Below are positions 19,001 through 26,583 of a stretch of 64,000 nucleotides of DNA, in pieces. Origin of the DNA: Oxalobacteraceae bacterium. Lineage in GTDB: Bacteria; Pseudomonadota; Gammaproteobacteria; Burkholderiales; Burkholderiaceae_D. A program made the translations under genes and the position numbers. The stretch lies in assembly GCA_947448025.1 (NCBI GenBank), contig CANFLV010000018.1, positions 1-64,000 of the forward strand, read 5' to 3'. The stretch's first letter is position 1, and the number at the start of each line of letters is the position of its first letter. Under the pieces are notes generated by a model. It was not told the DNA's origin. It saw nothing but the letters and a program-made list of their open reading frames with translations, and did no database searches.

Positions 19001-21276
19001 ACGACATTCTGTCTGGCGGCGCAGGCAGCAATACCCTCATGGGCGGTGCCGGTAATGACCGTTTTGTGCAGGACACTGTCACGGCGTCCGATTATATCGA
19101 TGGCGGTCCGGGGATCGACACCATTGATTACAGCGGCATCAATATCGCCAAAGGCAGCACCGGCGGCGTCGATGTCAATCTCGACTCCGACTTTGCCGGC
19201 TTCGGCTTCGTGAAGAAATTTTTGAATGGCGCGACGATCGGTTCGGATGAAGTCAGCAATATTGATGCGGTCATCGGCACCGCCTTCAACGACAAGTTCT
19301 CTGGCGATGAAACGTCCGACCTGATGCGCGGCGAAGCTGGCGACGACCGCTTCGTGCAGGGCATGCGCAGTGGCGATGACACGCTCGATGGCGGCGCCGG
19401 CGTGGATACGGTGGAATACACAGAATACTTTGCCGGCGCCCGGGGTGTCCAAGTTGATCTCGCGGCAGGCAGCGTCATCAAATATGACGATGGCGCCGTT
19501 GCCGGCACAGATCGGCTGTTCAGTATAGAACGTGTCATCGGCTCAAAACAAAACGATACAATCAGTGGCACCAGTATCAGCGACACTCTCTACGCAGTGG
19601 ATGGCGACGATCTTTTTATTGCCACACACTGGCTGGACAAGGACACACTCGATGGCGGCAGCGGTCAGGATATTGTTGATTACAGTGTGAACCTGGCTAA
19701 TGGCAGCAATGTCATGGCTAATCTATCTACTGGCAAGGTCATAAAATTCTTCAATGGCGTCACCGGCGGTAGCGATACTCTGAATAACATTGAAGGCGTC
19801 ATCGGCTCCCGTTCCGGCGATACGCTCATCGGCAGCGCGGCGGCAGACACGCTCGATGGCAATGCCGGCAATGACCTGCTCAGTGGCGCCGGTGGCAATG
19901 ACACCTTGTTCGGCGGCGACGGCGACGACATCATCATGCAAGACAATTTGATCGGTGACGCCATCATCGACGGTGGCGCAGGTATGAATACCCTCGACTA
20001 CAGTCAGACACCCGTCATGGATGCGCGGGTGAAAGTCAATCTTGCAAGCGGATATGCCACGAAATATCACGGCAATACCGATGTTGGCACGGATGTCATC
20101 AGCCACGTTTCCCAGGTAATTGGCACGAACAACAATGACACGATGACAGGTAGCGCCTCAACCGACCTGCTCACCGGCGGCCGCGGTGATGATCTCCTGA
20201 GCGCAGGGCAGGGTAATGACACCTTGCTCGGCCAGGACGGCAATGACACCCTGATTTTCGATAGCCTCAACGGTGAGCATGTGATTGATGGCGGGGTGGG
20301 CACGGATACGCTCGATTTCAGTCCAGCTTTGCATGATGGATTCAGCATCAGGTTCGTCGCGGCCACCGGCATCCTCACTAAACTGGATCATGGCGTCAAT
20401 CTGGGTGAAGACCTCATCCTGAATGTTGAAACTGTCATTGCCGATCATTCCGGCTATAAAAATGTACTCAATGCCTCGGCTGCAGGTGCCATCCTCCTCG
20501 GCGGCGCTGGCGATCAATCCTTTACCGAGAATCTGCTGAGCACGAATGACACCATTTATGGCGGCGATGGTTTCGACACCCTCGATTACAGCGGGGTTCA
20601 AATCAATGTCGGAATGACAGGCGCAATTACCGTCGATCTTGGCAGCTCTAGCGTCACCAAGACGCTCAACCGTGACTACTTTCAACCCGCCATCGTTGGC
20701 ACAGATAGCGTCAGCAAGATCGAAGCCTTTATCGGTACCGGTTTCAACGACCGCTTTTTGGGCGACAGGGAAGCCAATGTTTTTTATGGCGCTGGTGGCG
20801 GCGATAGCATGGAAGGCGGCGCCGGTGACGATGTCCTTGATGGCGGCGCAGACGGGGACATCCTTCGCGGCGGATTGGGTAACGATACGATCATCGGCAA
20901 TTCCGGCAATGACTTCATTGGAGACGATGGCGGCAGCAATCTGTTTGTCTTTGCCGATGGCTTTGGCAAGGACAGACTCGTCAACGGCAGCGCCAGCAGC
21001 AGGGCAGATGTTGACATCGTTCGTTTCGAACACATCGACGCAGCCAATATATTCTTTAAGCGAAACGGGGACGACTTGATAGTGACCGTCGCGGACAAGA
21101 CTGATGAGCTCACTGTCGCTGGCTGGTATGGCATCAATGGCGATTCGAGTGGCCGGATTCAGTTTCACATTGACCAGTTTCAGGCTGGCGATTTCGTGGT
21201 CAGCAGCACTGCAATCGATCAATTTGTCACGATCTCAGGCATGCCGCCCATTGCCATGAGTAGTTTGATGGGATGA
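16063..21276 (+). CDS. RTX repeat protein, 1,737 aa
   Basis: A secreted-type calcium-binding protein built almost wholly of RTX nonapeptides (GGxGxDxLx) from about residue 30. About 14 super-repeats of roughly 113 aa alternate a nonapeptide block with a block reading D-T-x-D-G-G-x-G-x-D-T-x-D-Y-S, an LxxGxxxK strand and N-I-E-x-x-I-G-T. The C-terminal about 110 aa (FEHIDAANIFFKRNGDDL..ELTVAGWYG) is the domain that commonly ends type I-secreted RTX proteins and precedes the uncleaved secretion signal. There is no N-terminal signal peptide, no pore-forming region and no enzymatic domain, so it resembles a surface or adhesin-like RTX protein rather than a toxin. The exporter genes hlyB-hlyD follow 225 bases downstream. 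The super-repeat is shared with the 5,248-aa protein, so the two have a common origin. Confidence 0.88.
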   Translation: MPTNKENDFQADVVAFFSDGDDLFVADDFSFGISVILDGGAGINTIDYSQVELDDAYIVADGHGTFQKRFGEVAVNLDFLRHVANIIGTKNSDIIIGDGGANQLTGGGGDDSLSGAAGNDTLFGGVGDDSLSGGTGTDYLQGGSGNDVLFQDNYFDNDTIAGDEGKDTLDYTRVEVSRLSNWNIVADLGNASVLKYYIGGAVATDTVFSIENIIATKNHDRILGSEFANALSGMAGQDTLSGLGGNDLLDGGAGADLLSGGEGDDSLNGGTGQDSMSGGSGNDLFLQYAASHVGGIYNDTINGDEDIDTIDYSDSKSVAPVPVAIVANLMKHTVTKTVFGNVGGTDTLTNIENVIAGQYNDTIIGDGNANVLTGGGGSDLIQSGAGNDTILQNRLFGEDTVDGGSGIDTIDYSGLQLDDGAITGISADLFAKSVTKYQNGGAFGRDSISNVEMLVGTRYSDVMSADSNANLLSGGGGDDCLNGRAGNDTLIGGLGTDQVSGENGDDLIVQDSFEGDDNLDGGAGIDTADYSRSAQAGDNIKVRLASFSVEKFHADNLAQSIGHDVIVDVENIIGGSGDDDIAGNQMSNALAGGAGQDSLSGADGRDTLSGGTGDDVLSGGAASDLVVGEDGDDHIIQDAWGGYDTINGGTGLDSLDYSQCMSPGRSFSFDITTGVLSKYQDGAIVGVDVISGIETILMAPGDDIVISDAAGNVIFMGDGNNNVYGVEGNDTLGGGAGNDMLSGGNGSDQIVGDAGDDVFLQDGMLGDDTLDGGTGIDTVDYRQGIGAGISVDISSGPGYGYKLQDGVVLGMDFYRDIERFTGTRNGDVMRGASLADFFSGDAGNDALNGNDGNDTLNGGLGNDDVSGDNGNDLLVQDTLYGNDTLDGGTGFDVVDYRQVLATSGASAAIRANLATGSIEKLQNGAVLGRDSLIAIEGITGSHYDDTLAGSAKNDRINGDAGDDSLSGLDGSDYLDGGEANDILSGGAGSNTLMGGAGNDRFVQDTVTASDYIDGGPGIDTIDYSGINIAKGSTGGVDVNLDSDFAGFGFVKKFLNGATIGSDEVSNIDAVIGTAFNDKFSGDETSDLMRGEAGDDRFVQGMRSGDDTLDGGAGVDTVEYTEYFAGARGVQVDLAAGSVIKYDDGAVAGTDRLFSIERVIGSKQNDTISGTSISDTLYAVDGDDLFIATHWLDKDTLDGGSGQDIVDYSVNLANGSNVMANLSTGKVIKFFNGVTGGSDTLNNIEGVIGSRSGDTLIGSAAADTLDGNAGNDLLSGAGGNDTLFGGDGDDIIMQDNLIGDAIIDGGAGMNTLDYSQTPVMDARVKVNLASGYATKYHGNTDVGTDVISHVSQVIGTNNNDTMTGSASTDLLTGGRGDDLLSAGQGNDTLLGQDGNDTLIFDSLNGEHVIDGGVGTDTLDFSPALHDGFSIRFVAATGILTKLDHGVNLGEDLILNVETVIADHSGYKNVLNASAAGAILLGGAGDQSFTENLLSTNDTIYGGDGFDTLDYSGVQINVGMTGAITVDLGSSSVTKTLNRDYFQPAIVGTDSVSKIEAFIGTGFNDRFLGDREANVFYGAGGGDSMEGGAGDDVLDGGADGDILRGGLGNDTIIGNSGNDFIGDDGGSNLFVFADGFGKDRLVNGSASSRADVDIVRFEHIDAANIFFKRNGDDLIVTVADKTDELTVAGWYGINGDSSGRIQFHIDQFQAGDFVVSSTAIDQFVTISGMPPIAMSSLMG
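16300..20930 (+). repeat. RTX super-repeats in the 1,737-aa protein
   Basis: Counting the N-I-E-x-x-I-G-T-type signature by eye gives 14 units at a mean spacing near 340 bases. Units are diverged at DNA level, so slippage is unlikely but recombination between units and with the second RTX gene is possible. Confidence 0.8.
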
Positions 21277-21362
21277 CCCTTTCACGCCAGTGCTGAGACG
21301 CGCAGGTTCTGGCCCCTTGTTTGAAGGGCCCTAGCCGCCTGTTTTAGCGAAATAGACACACG

Positions 21363-21446
21363 CGTTGCATTCCTGCGATTTCTGACAGTGTTCTTTCTCT
21401 AATTATTCAAATAGAAATTGATATTTAAATAAGTTCCTCCTAAAGT
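21363..21446 (+). promoter_or_regulatory. Duplicated promoter block upstream of hlyB
   Basis: A sigma70-type promoter: TTGATA at 21418-21423, 17-bp spacer, TAAAGT at 21441-21446, with the hlyB ATG 56 bases further on. The 55 bases upstream contain CGTTGCATTCCTGC and GACAGTGTT. The whole 84-bp block aligns without gaps to 25612-25695, with 64 of 84 bases identical by my count. Conservation outside the -35/-10 hexamers suggests a shared activator site. Confidence 0.7.
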
Positions 21447-21501
21447 TAAGTCATGTATTGTAATTATTGCAATACTTAGACTGCCACTGGCAAGAGGAAA
21501 T

Positions 21502-23691
21502 ATGGATCGCACATGGTGTGAAAACGAGGTGTTTTTTTGGGCGCTGCAAGCCATTTGCAGTCTGCACCGTAAACCCTATTCCCAAGAACTTGCACAGCAG
21601 CAGCTTGCTGCGCCGCATACGGCTGAAAGCTTCAGTCGAGCAGCTGACTTATTTGGATTCGAGGCCACGCTGCATAAAGTTAAACCTGCCAGACTCTGCA
21701 GGGAATTATTCCCCCTCGTTGTCTGGCTCGCTGTGCCGAAAGTGCTAGCCCAGGCAGGACAAGAACAAGAGGTCCGGCAGGTAGTGCAGGATCAAACCGC
21801 GCCGAATGATAAAGACCGTGTCAGTCTCGGCCTGATCCTGCAAGCCGACAAGGAGCATATCCTCCTGATCGAACCCGGCGACGCCAGTCCGGTCACCATC
21901 AGCATGGCCGAATTTTCCAAGCGCTATCTCGGTTACCTCACCCGCATCTCTCCAAAATGTTCGCCGTCCGACGATACGGATGCTGCGCTGGACGAGCGAC
22001 AGCGGGGCCGCTTCAGCTTCCAGTGGTTTGTTCCCGAATTACTCAAGCATAAAAAACTGTGGCAAGAAATCCTGCTGGCCTCGCTCGTCATTCAAATCAT
22101 TGCCCTCACCACACCGCTCTTCACGCAAACTATCATCGACAAGGTCGTCGTGCATCACACGCAGAGCACCTTGATCGTGATTACCGTCGGCCTTGTCGTC
22201 TTCGCACTTTTTTCCGCTGGCTTGTCATGGCTGCGTCAGTACCTTGTGCTACACACTGGCAATCGCGTCGACGCGGTTCTTGGTCGTAATGTATTCGAAC
22301 ACCTGTTCAAATTACCGCCGCAGTATTTCCATTACCGCCCGACCGGCGTCATTGCAGCGCGCATGCATGGCATCGAAACCATTCGAGAATTCATTGCCAG
22401 TGCCGCCATTACGCTTTTGCTCGACATGCCTTTCCTGCTGATCTTCGTGGCGATCATGTTTTATTACAGCGTCTCGCTGACGCTGATCGTGCTGGGCATG
22501 TTGCTGCTGATCGCGGCCATGAGCGTAGTCGTCGCGCCGATGTTCCAGCAGCGACTGCAGCAGCAGTTTCAGTTGGGAGCCCGGAATCAGGCCTTCATGA
22601 CTGAATACATCGTTGGCCTGGAAACGGTGAAGTCGCTACAGCTGGAACCCGCGATCAATGCCAAATACAACGGCTATCTTGCCAGCTATCTCACAGCCAG
22701 CTTCGCCACGAAACAATTGGCCAATACCTACAATACCAGCGCCGGTCTGATCGAGCAGACGATGGGCCTGCTGATCCTGACCATCGGCGCCTACAGTGTC
22801 ATGACCACGACGGATTTCACGATTGGCATGCTGGTGGCGTTTCAAATGTTTTCGAGCCGCTTATCCGGTCCCTTGCTAAGACTGGTCGGGCTATGGCAAC
22901 AGTTCCAGCAGGCCCGCCTGTCAATCGACCGACTCGGCGACCTGATGAATGCTGCGCCGGAACCCTACTCGATCATTCCGGCACGCAGCATGGCGCGGCG
23001 CGGTGTGGTGCACATCGAAAGCGTCGCGTTCAAATACGCCGAGCATCTGCCACTGGTTTATCAAAACCTGTCGCTCAGCATTCAGCCCGGCCAGGTGATC
23101 GGCATCGTGGGTGCGTCCGGCTGCGGCAAGAGCACGCTGGCGAAACTGTTGCAAGGCTTCTACCAGCCCAGCGCCGGCCGCATCACGATCGATGGCACGG
23201 ATATCCGTTATCTGTCGGCCAATGAACTCCGGAATTACTTCGGCATCGTGCCGCAGGAAACCGTGCTGTTTTCCGGGAGCGTCTTTGAAAACCTGCAAAT
23301 GGCCAGCCCACAGGCAAGCTTCGAGCAAATAACGGCGGCCTGCAAGATGGCGGATATCCACGGTGTCATCGAGGCGCTGCCGCTGGGTTATCAAACGGAG
23401 ATTGGCGAACGCGGTGCAGGTCTGTCCGGCGGCCAAAAACAAAGAATCGCCATCGCGCGCGCGCTGCTGAAGCGCCCGCAAATCCTGATTTTCGATGAAG
23501 CCACGAGTGCATTGGACGGGCGCACGACCGAGCATATCACGCGCACGATCAATGCCCTGCGCGGCAAGGTCACGATGCTGGTAATTGCCCATGGATTACC
23601 CAAAGGGCTGCAATTTGATGCGCTTTATCAATTGAGCAGCGAGGGCGCAAACGAAGTAGGCCAGCCACGTGCAATCGTCACGACTGCCTAG
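21502..23691 (+). CDS. hlyB: Type I secretion ABC transporter (HlyB-like)
   Basis: A 729-aa inner-membrane exporter. Residues 1-140 form a peptidase C39-like domain whose catalytic Cys is absent (the EVFFWALQAI region), as in HlyB, where it binds substrate instead of cleaving it. Membrane helices span about 180-450. The ATPase domain has Walker A GASGCGKST (about 537-545), signature LSGGQKQR (about 641) and Walker B ILIFDEATSALD (about 662-673). It should export RTX proteins with an uncleaved C-terminal signal, together with HlyD and an outer-membrane TolC not present in this window. AGAGGAAAT lies just before the ATG. It probably serves both RTX proteins of the island, since no second exporter is seen. 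Confidence 0.93.
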   Translation: MDRTWCENEVFFWALQAICSLHRKPYSQELAQQQLAAPHTAESFSRAADLFGFEATLHKVKPARLCRELFPLVVWLAVPKVLAQAGQEQEVRQVVQDQTAPNDKDRVSLGLILQADKEHILLIEPGDASPVTISMAEFSKRYLGYLTRISPKCSPSDDTDAALDERQRGRFSFQWFVPELLKHKKLWQEILLASLVIQIIALTTPLFTQTIIDKVVVHHTQSTLIVITVGLVVFALFSAGLSWLRQYLVLHTGNRVDAVLGRNVFEHLFKLPPQYFHYRPTGVIAARMHGIETIREFIASAAITLLLDMPFLLIFVAIMFYYSVSLTLIVLGMLLLIAAMSVVVAPMFQQRLQQQFQLGARNQAFMTEYIVGLETVKSLQLEPAINAKYNGYLASYLTASFATKQLANTYNTSAGLIEQTMGLLILTIGAYSVMTTTDFTIGMLVAFQMFSSRLSGPLLRLVGLWQQFQQARLSIDRLGDLMNAAPEPYSIIPARSMARRGVVHIESVAFKYAEHLPLVYQNLSLSIQPGQVIGIVGASGCGKSTLAKLLQGFYQPSAGRITIDGTDIRYLSANELRNYFGIVPQETVLFSGSVFENLQMASPQASFEQITAACKMADIHGVIEALPLGYQTEIGERGAGLSGGQKQRIAIARALLKRPQILIFDEATSALDGRTTEHITRTINALRGKVTMLVIAHGLPKGLQFDALYQLSSEGANEVGQPRAIVTTA

Positions 23692-23737
23692 ATCGACTTC
23701 CGATAGCGATCTTTCCTGCAATAAAGGAGTACCCACC

Positions 23738-25183
23738 ATGATTACCGAGCCAGCAGAAGACAAACCGGCGGCGCAAAGCAGTTCAGGCGGATTACGCGCA
23801 AGTAACGAAGTCGTGTTGTTGCGCCCGCCGAGTCGCTGGCATGACCCATTGAACCTGATCCAGACGGGTACACCAGCAAGATCAGGACGCATCGTCTTGT
23901 GGACAATTTCGCTGCTGATGCTGTTCCTGCTCGTGTGGGCGAGCTTGGGCGAGCTCGACATCATCGTCACCGCCGATGGCAAGCTCGCGCCGGAAACGCT
24001 GGTTAAGGTCGTGCAACCGGCGGATGCCGGTGTACTCAAAGAATTGCTCGTCAATGAAGGCGATGCCGTTAAAAAAGGGCAGGTGCTTGCACGACTCGAC
24101 ATGACGGTCGCGAATGCGGACACCGCAGGCGTTGGCGCCGATCTCGCGATCCAGAAACTCCAGCAGCGGCGCGTCGAAGCAGAATTGACAGAGTCGCCGC
24201 TGCGGCAACTGCCCGGCGACGATCCTTGGCGTTTCGCCGATGTGTTCAAGCGCTACGAAGCCAACCAGAAAGCCTTCCACGATAGCCTCGACCAGGAAAA
24301 ATCCTTGCTCGTCAAAGCCGAGCAGGAGATGCGCAGCGCCACTGAGATCGAGCGCAAGTACGAGCAAACCCTGCCGAATTACATCAAGGCCGCAAAGGCC
24401 TTTTCGGATCTCGAAAAGGAAGGATTTATCTCCGGCCTGGCAGCAGATGAAAAACGCCGCGACGCGACCGAAAAGGAAAAAGACCTGGCCGCGCAAAAAG
24501 CCACCGTAGCCGCATTTGCCGCCACGGTGCTCGCTCAGCAACAGAAGCTGGCGCAGTTAAAAAGCCTGCACAAAAGCGATTTGCAGCGGGAGCTGTCCGA
24601 CCTGCGCAATCGGATACAGCAACTACAGCCGGAGCTGGACAAGGCCATTTATCGCGCAGGATTGCTGGATCTGAAAGCGCCGCAGGACGGCATCATTGTC
24701 GACCTCGCGACAACCACGATCGGTGCGGTCTTCAAGCCAGGCGAAGTATTGCTCACGCTGGTGCCCAAGGATGAACACCTCACCGCCAATGTCAGCATCA
24801 AAAACGAAGATGTCGGCTTCATCCGGCCACTGCAGACGGTGCGCATCAAGCTCGCGGCCTATCCCTTTCAGAAATATGGCATGTTGACAGGGAAAGTGGT
24901 GCAGCTTGGTGCAGATACCAGTTCAACGAATCCCGGCAGTGCATCGGCGAATGCAACAGCTGGTACGAACGCGGCAGACCGGAATCCCGCCTCTGCGCTA
25001 CCGGCTTACAAGGCAACGATCGCTGTCGACAGCCAATTCCTGTCCAGCCCGACGGGCGAACACCTGCAACTGAGTCCCGGCATGCAGGTGACAGCGGAAA
25101 TCCAGCAGGGCAAACGCACCGTCCTCGATTATTTATTGTCACCAGTCAAAAAGGCAGTCCAGGAAGCAGGGCGTGAGCGTTGA
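23738..25183 (+). CDS. hlyD: Type I secretion membrane-fusion protein (HlyD-like)
   Basis: A 481-aa periplasmic adaptor. It has a short cytoplasmic N-terminus, one membrane helix (about 50-70, LWTISLLMLFLLVWASLGEL), a lipoyl-type half-motif (VVQPADAGVLKELLVNEGDAVKKGQVLARLD), a long alpha-helical hairpin (about 140-310) and a beta-barrel region (DLKAPQDGIIVDL, FKPGEVLLTLVP). It bridges the HlyB-like pump and an outer-membrane channel. The ATG at 23738 is chosen because AAAGGAGT sits ahead of it. It lies 46 bases after hlyB in the same operon. An insert rich in Ser, Ala, Asn and Thr near residue 410 is unusual for the family. Its stop overlaps the frame of an RTX C-terminal relic. Confidence 0.92.
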   Translation: MITEPAEDKPAAQSSSGGLRASNEVVLLRPPSRWHDPLNLIQTGTPARSGRIVLWTISLLMLFLLVWASLGELDIIVTADGKLAPETLVKVVQPADAGVLKELLVNEGDAVKKGQVLARLDMTVANADTAGVGADLAIQKLQQRRVEAELTESPLRQLPGDDPWRFADVFKRYEANQKAFHDSLDQEKSLLVKAEQEMRSATEIERKYEQTLPNYIKAAKAFSDLEKEGFISGLAADEKRRDATEKEKDLAAQKATVAAFAATVLAQQQKLAQLKSLHKSDLQRELSDLRNRIQQLQPELDKAIYRAGLLDLKAPQDGIIVDLATTTIGAVFKPGEVLLTLVPKDEHLTANVSIKNEDVGFIRPLQTVRIKLAAYPFQKYGMLTGKVVQLGADTSSTNPGSASANATAGTNAADRNPASALPAYKATIAVDSQFLSSPTGEHLQLSPGMQVTAEIQQGKRTVLDYLLSPVKKAVQEAGRER

Positions 25184-25461
25184 CGCTAGACGTATTTGCC
25201 AGTGTGTTGAGATCGGTAAATGAGCAAATTGCTAATATACTGCCGGAAGACTTGACCGGGGCGCGCTCAGGCGTGGCTCTGAAAATCTGGCGTGCCGGCA
25301 TGCAAACGAATGTCATCACGATTGCTGACTGGTATAGCAGCGACGCCTTCCAGATCGAGTCGTTCAGGATAGGTAGTTCCCTCATTACCGAGCGCGACCT
25401 GAACCTGCTCGTGAGCTCGACGCCCACATCCATGTCGCAGATGTCGAGGGCGACATTCTGA
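25180..25461 (+). pseudogene. Relic of an RTX protein C-terminus
   Basis: An open frame of about 93 codons with only a TTG start, overlapping the hlyD stop. From about residue 15 it aligns to the last 80 residues of the 5,248-aa protein: ILPEDLTGARSG matches TAPEELTAARSG, then TIADWYSSDAFQIESFR matches TIADWYSGAGFQIEEFR, and NLLVSSTPTSMSQ matches NLLVTSSPTTLAQ, roughly 60% identity. There are no RTX repeats before it. It looks like what is left of a second large RTX gene once located between hlyD and hlyC, or a scar from gene duplication. A free-standing product acting as a secretion-signal decoy cannot be excluded. Confidence 0.7.
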
Positions 25462-25473
25462 AGCAGCACACAG

Positions 25474-25499
25474 CGATGCCCGCACTGCTGCGGGCATCG
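25474..25499 (+). terminator. Perfect 11-bp hairpin between the two RTX operons
   Basis: The arms CGATGCCCGCA and TGCGGGCATCG pair perfectly around a 4-base loop. T-rich stretches follow only after about 10 bases, so it is a weak intrinsic terminator or a 3'-end stabilising hairpin. It separates the hlyBD transcript from the next promoter. Confidence 0.55.
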
Positions 25500-25611
25500 A
25501 CTGGAAGATTGTATTTTGACATCTTTTTTGACCAGAAAATAGCCCAGCTGATACGGGCAAAAGTGTTGTAAGGGCTTACTTCGCAGCGTTTTTCAGGGCC
25601 TTTTTTATACC

Positions 25612-25695
25612 CGTTGCGTTCCTGCTAATTTCGACAGTGTTTTTTTGTAAATTAATACAAATACAATTGATATTTAAATAATTTCCTTCTAGAGT
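25612..25695 (+). promoter_or_regulatory. Duplicated promoter block upstream of the hlyC operon
   Basis: TTGATA at 25667-25672, 17-bp spacer, TAGAGT at 25690-25695, ATG 57 bases downstream. It is the ungapped partner of the block at 21363-21446, including CGTTGCGTTCCTGC and GACAGTGTT upstream and an identical TTGATATTTAAATAA core. Confidence 0.7.
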
Positions 25696-25751
25696 AGAGC
25701 GTCAGGATTGCAATTTATGCAAGGCTGCAGCTGCCGCCACCAGGAGGGAAA

Positions 25752-26027
25752 ATGGATACCCGAACCGTAGAAAAATCGCGTTTATCCGAGTCCTGGAGTC
25801 GGTCTACCGACCACGTCCAATATGTCCAGCGTCACGCTGTCTGTGCAATGCAGTCAGTCGGGCATCCATTCCGTGATGCCAATTTCAACTACTTCAAGAC
25901 CTCGCTGGATTACTCCATTTCTTCCCCTTCAGCGAGCAGTGGCTTGCCCGCCACTTCTGTGTTCAGTCTTTATCCGATGCAATTAGCCATTCAAGGTGAA
26001 CAAGATGACCAAGCCATCACCAAATGA
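25752..26027 (+). CDS. 91-aa unknown ORF heading the hlyC operon
   Basis: A small protein with a strong ribosome binding site (AGGAGG six bases before the ATG) directly below the second duplicated promoter, so it is very likely translated. The sequence is polar, rich in Ser, Gln, His and Tyr, with no signal peptide, membrane helix or recognised family. Its 3' end overlaps the hlyC start by 23 bases, suggesting coupled translation. It might be a leader peptide, a chaperone-like partner or a decayed gene. It begins ATGGAT like hlyB but the two proteins are not otherwise similar. Confidence 0.6.
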   Translation: MDTRTVEKSRLSESWSRSTDHVQYVQRHAVCAMQSVGHPFRDANFNYFKTSLDYSISSPSASSGLPATSVFSLYPMQLAIQGEQDDQAITK

Positions 26028-26583
26028 AAACGCAGAGCGTCTCGCCTTGCTGGGGAAAGTTACCTGGCTATGGATGAATTCACCGCTCCATGCAGACTGG
26101 ACGATCCATCTAGCAACGCGCTTTCTGCTGCCCACGATCGAATGTGCACAGCTGCATGTCCTGGAGCGGGAAGGCTTGCCGGTCGCGTATTGCAGTTGGG
26201 CCTGGCTCAGTGCCGAGGCAGAGCTGGCTTATATCGCCGACCCGTCCAAGGTGCTTGCGCACGACTGGCACAGCGGCGAGCGACTGTGGTTCATCGACTG
26301 GGTAGCACCCTTTGGCGCGTCCGACTCATGGCAATTACGGCGCGCCATGATGCAGCGATTTCCCAATGAGGTGGCGCGCGCCATCCGCGTAAAACGCGAC
26401 CGTAACAAGGCGCGCGTGATGGAGTTCAAGGGGCCGCAGCTGAGTTCCAGCGTGGCGCAGGAACGCTTGAAAACTTATTACGAGCACTTTTTGTGTCTGG
26501 CGCAGCAGCAAACGCTTGCACGCAAAGGTGTCTCGCTTTTAACCAACAAGATCGTGCAAAACGAGGAGAGCAATCATGGCTGA
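26005..26583 (+). CDS. hlyC: RTX toxin-activating lysine acyltransferase (HlyC-like)
   Basis: A 192-aa cytoplasmic acyltransferase of the HlyC family, which transfers fatty acids from acyl carrier protein to internal lysines of RTX pore-forming toxins. The active-site histidine lies in WLWMNSPLH (His29), and the conserved aspartate lies in WFIDWVAPFG (Asp98). The 69-residue spacing equals that of HlyC His23 and Asp92. The ATG at 26005 is chosen because AAGGTG is correctly spaced before it; a GTG at 25996 is less likely. It overlaps the preceding ORF by 23 bases and the giant RTX gene by 8. This position makes the 5,248-aa protein its expected substrate. Confidence 0.92.
   Translation: MTKPSPNENAERLALLGKVTWLWMNSPLHADWTIHLATRFLLPTIECAQLHVLEREGLPVAYCSWAWLSAEAELAYIADPSKVLAHDWHSGERLWFIDWVAPFGASDSWQLRRAMMQRFPNEVARAIRVKRDRNKARVMEFKGPQLSSSVAQERLKTYYEHFLCLAQQQTLARKGVSLLTNKIVQNEESNHG

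Noticed and set aside
21300-21345. GC-rich inverted repeat after the first RTX gene (ggcccctt..aagggcc)
   Set aside because: The stem has a bulge and no T-run follows on either side, so it was not called a terminator.
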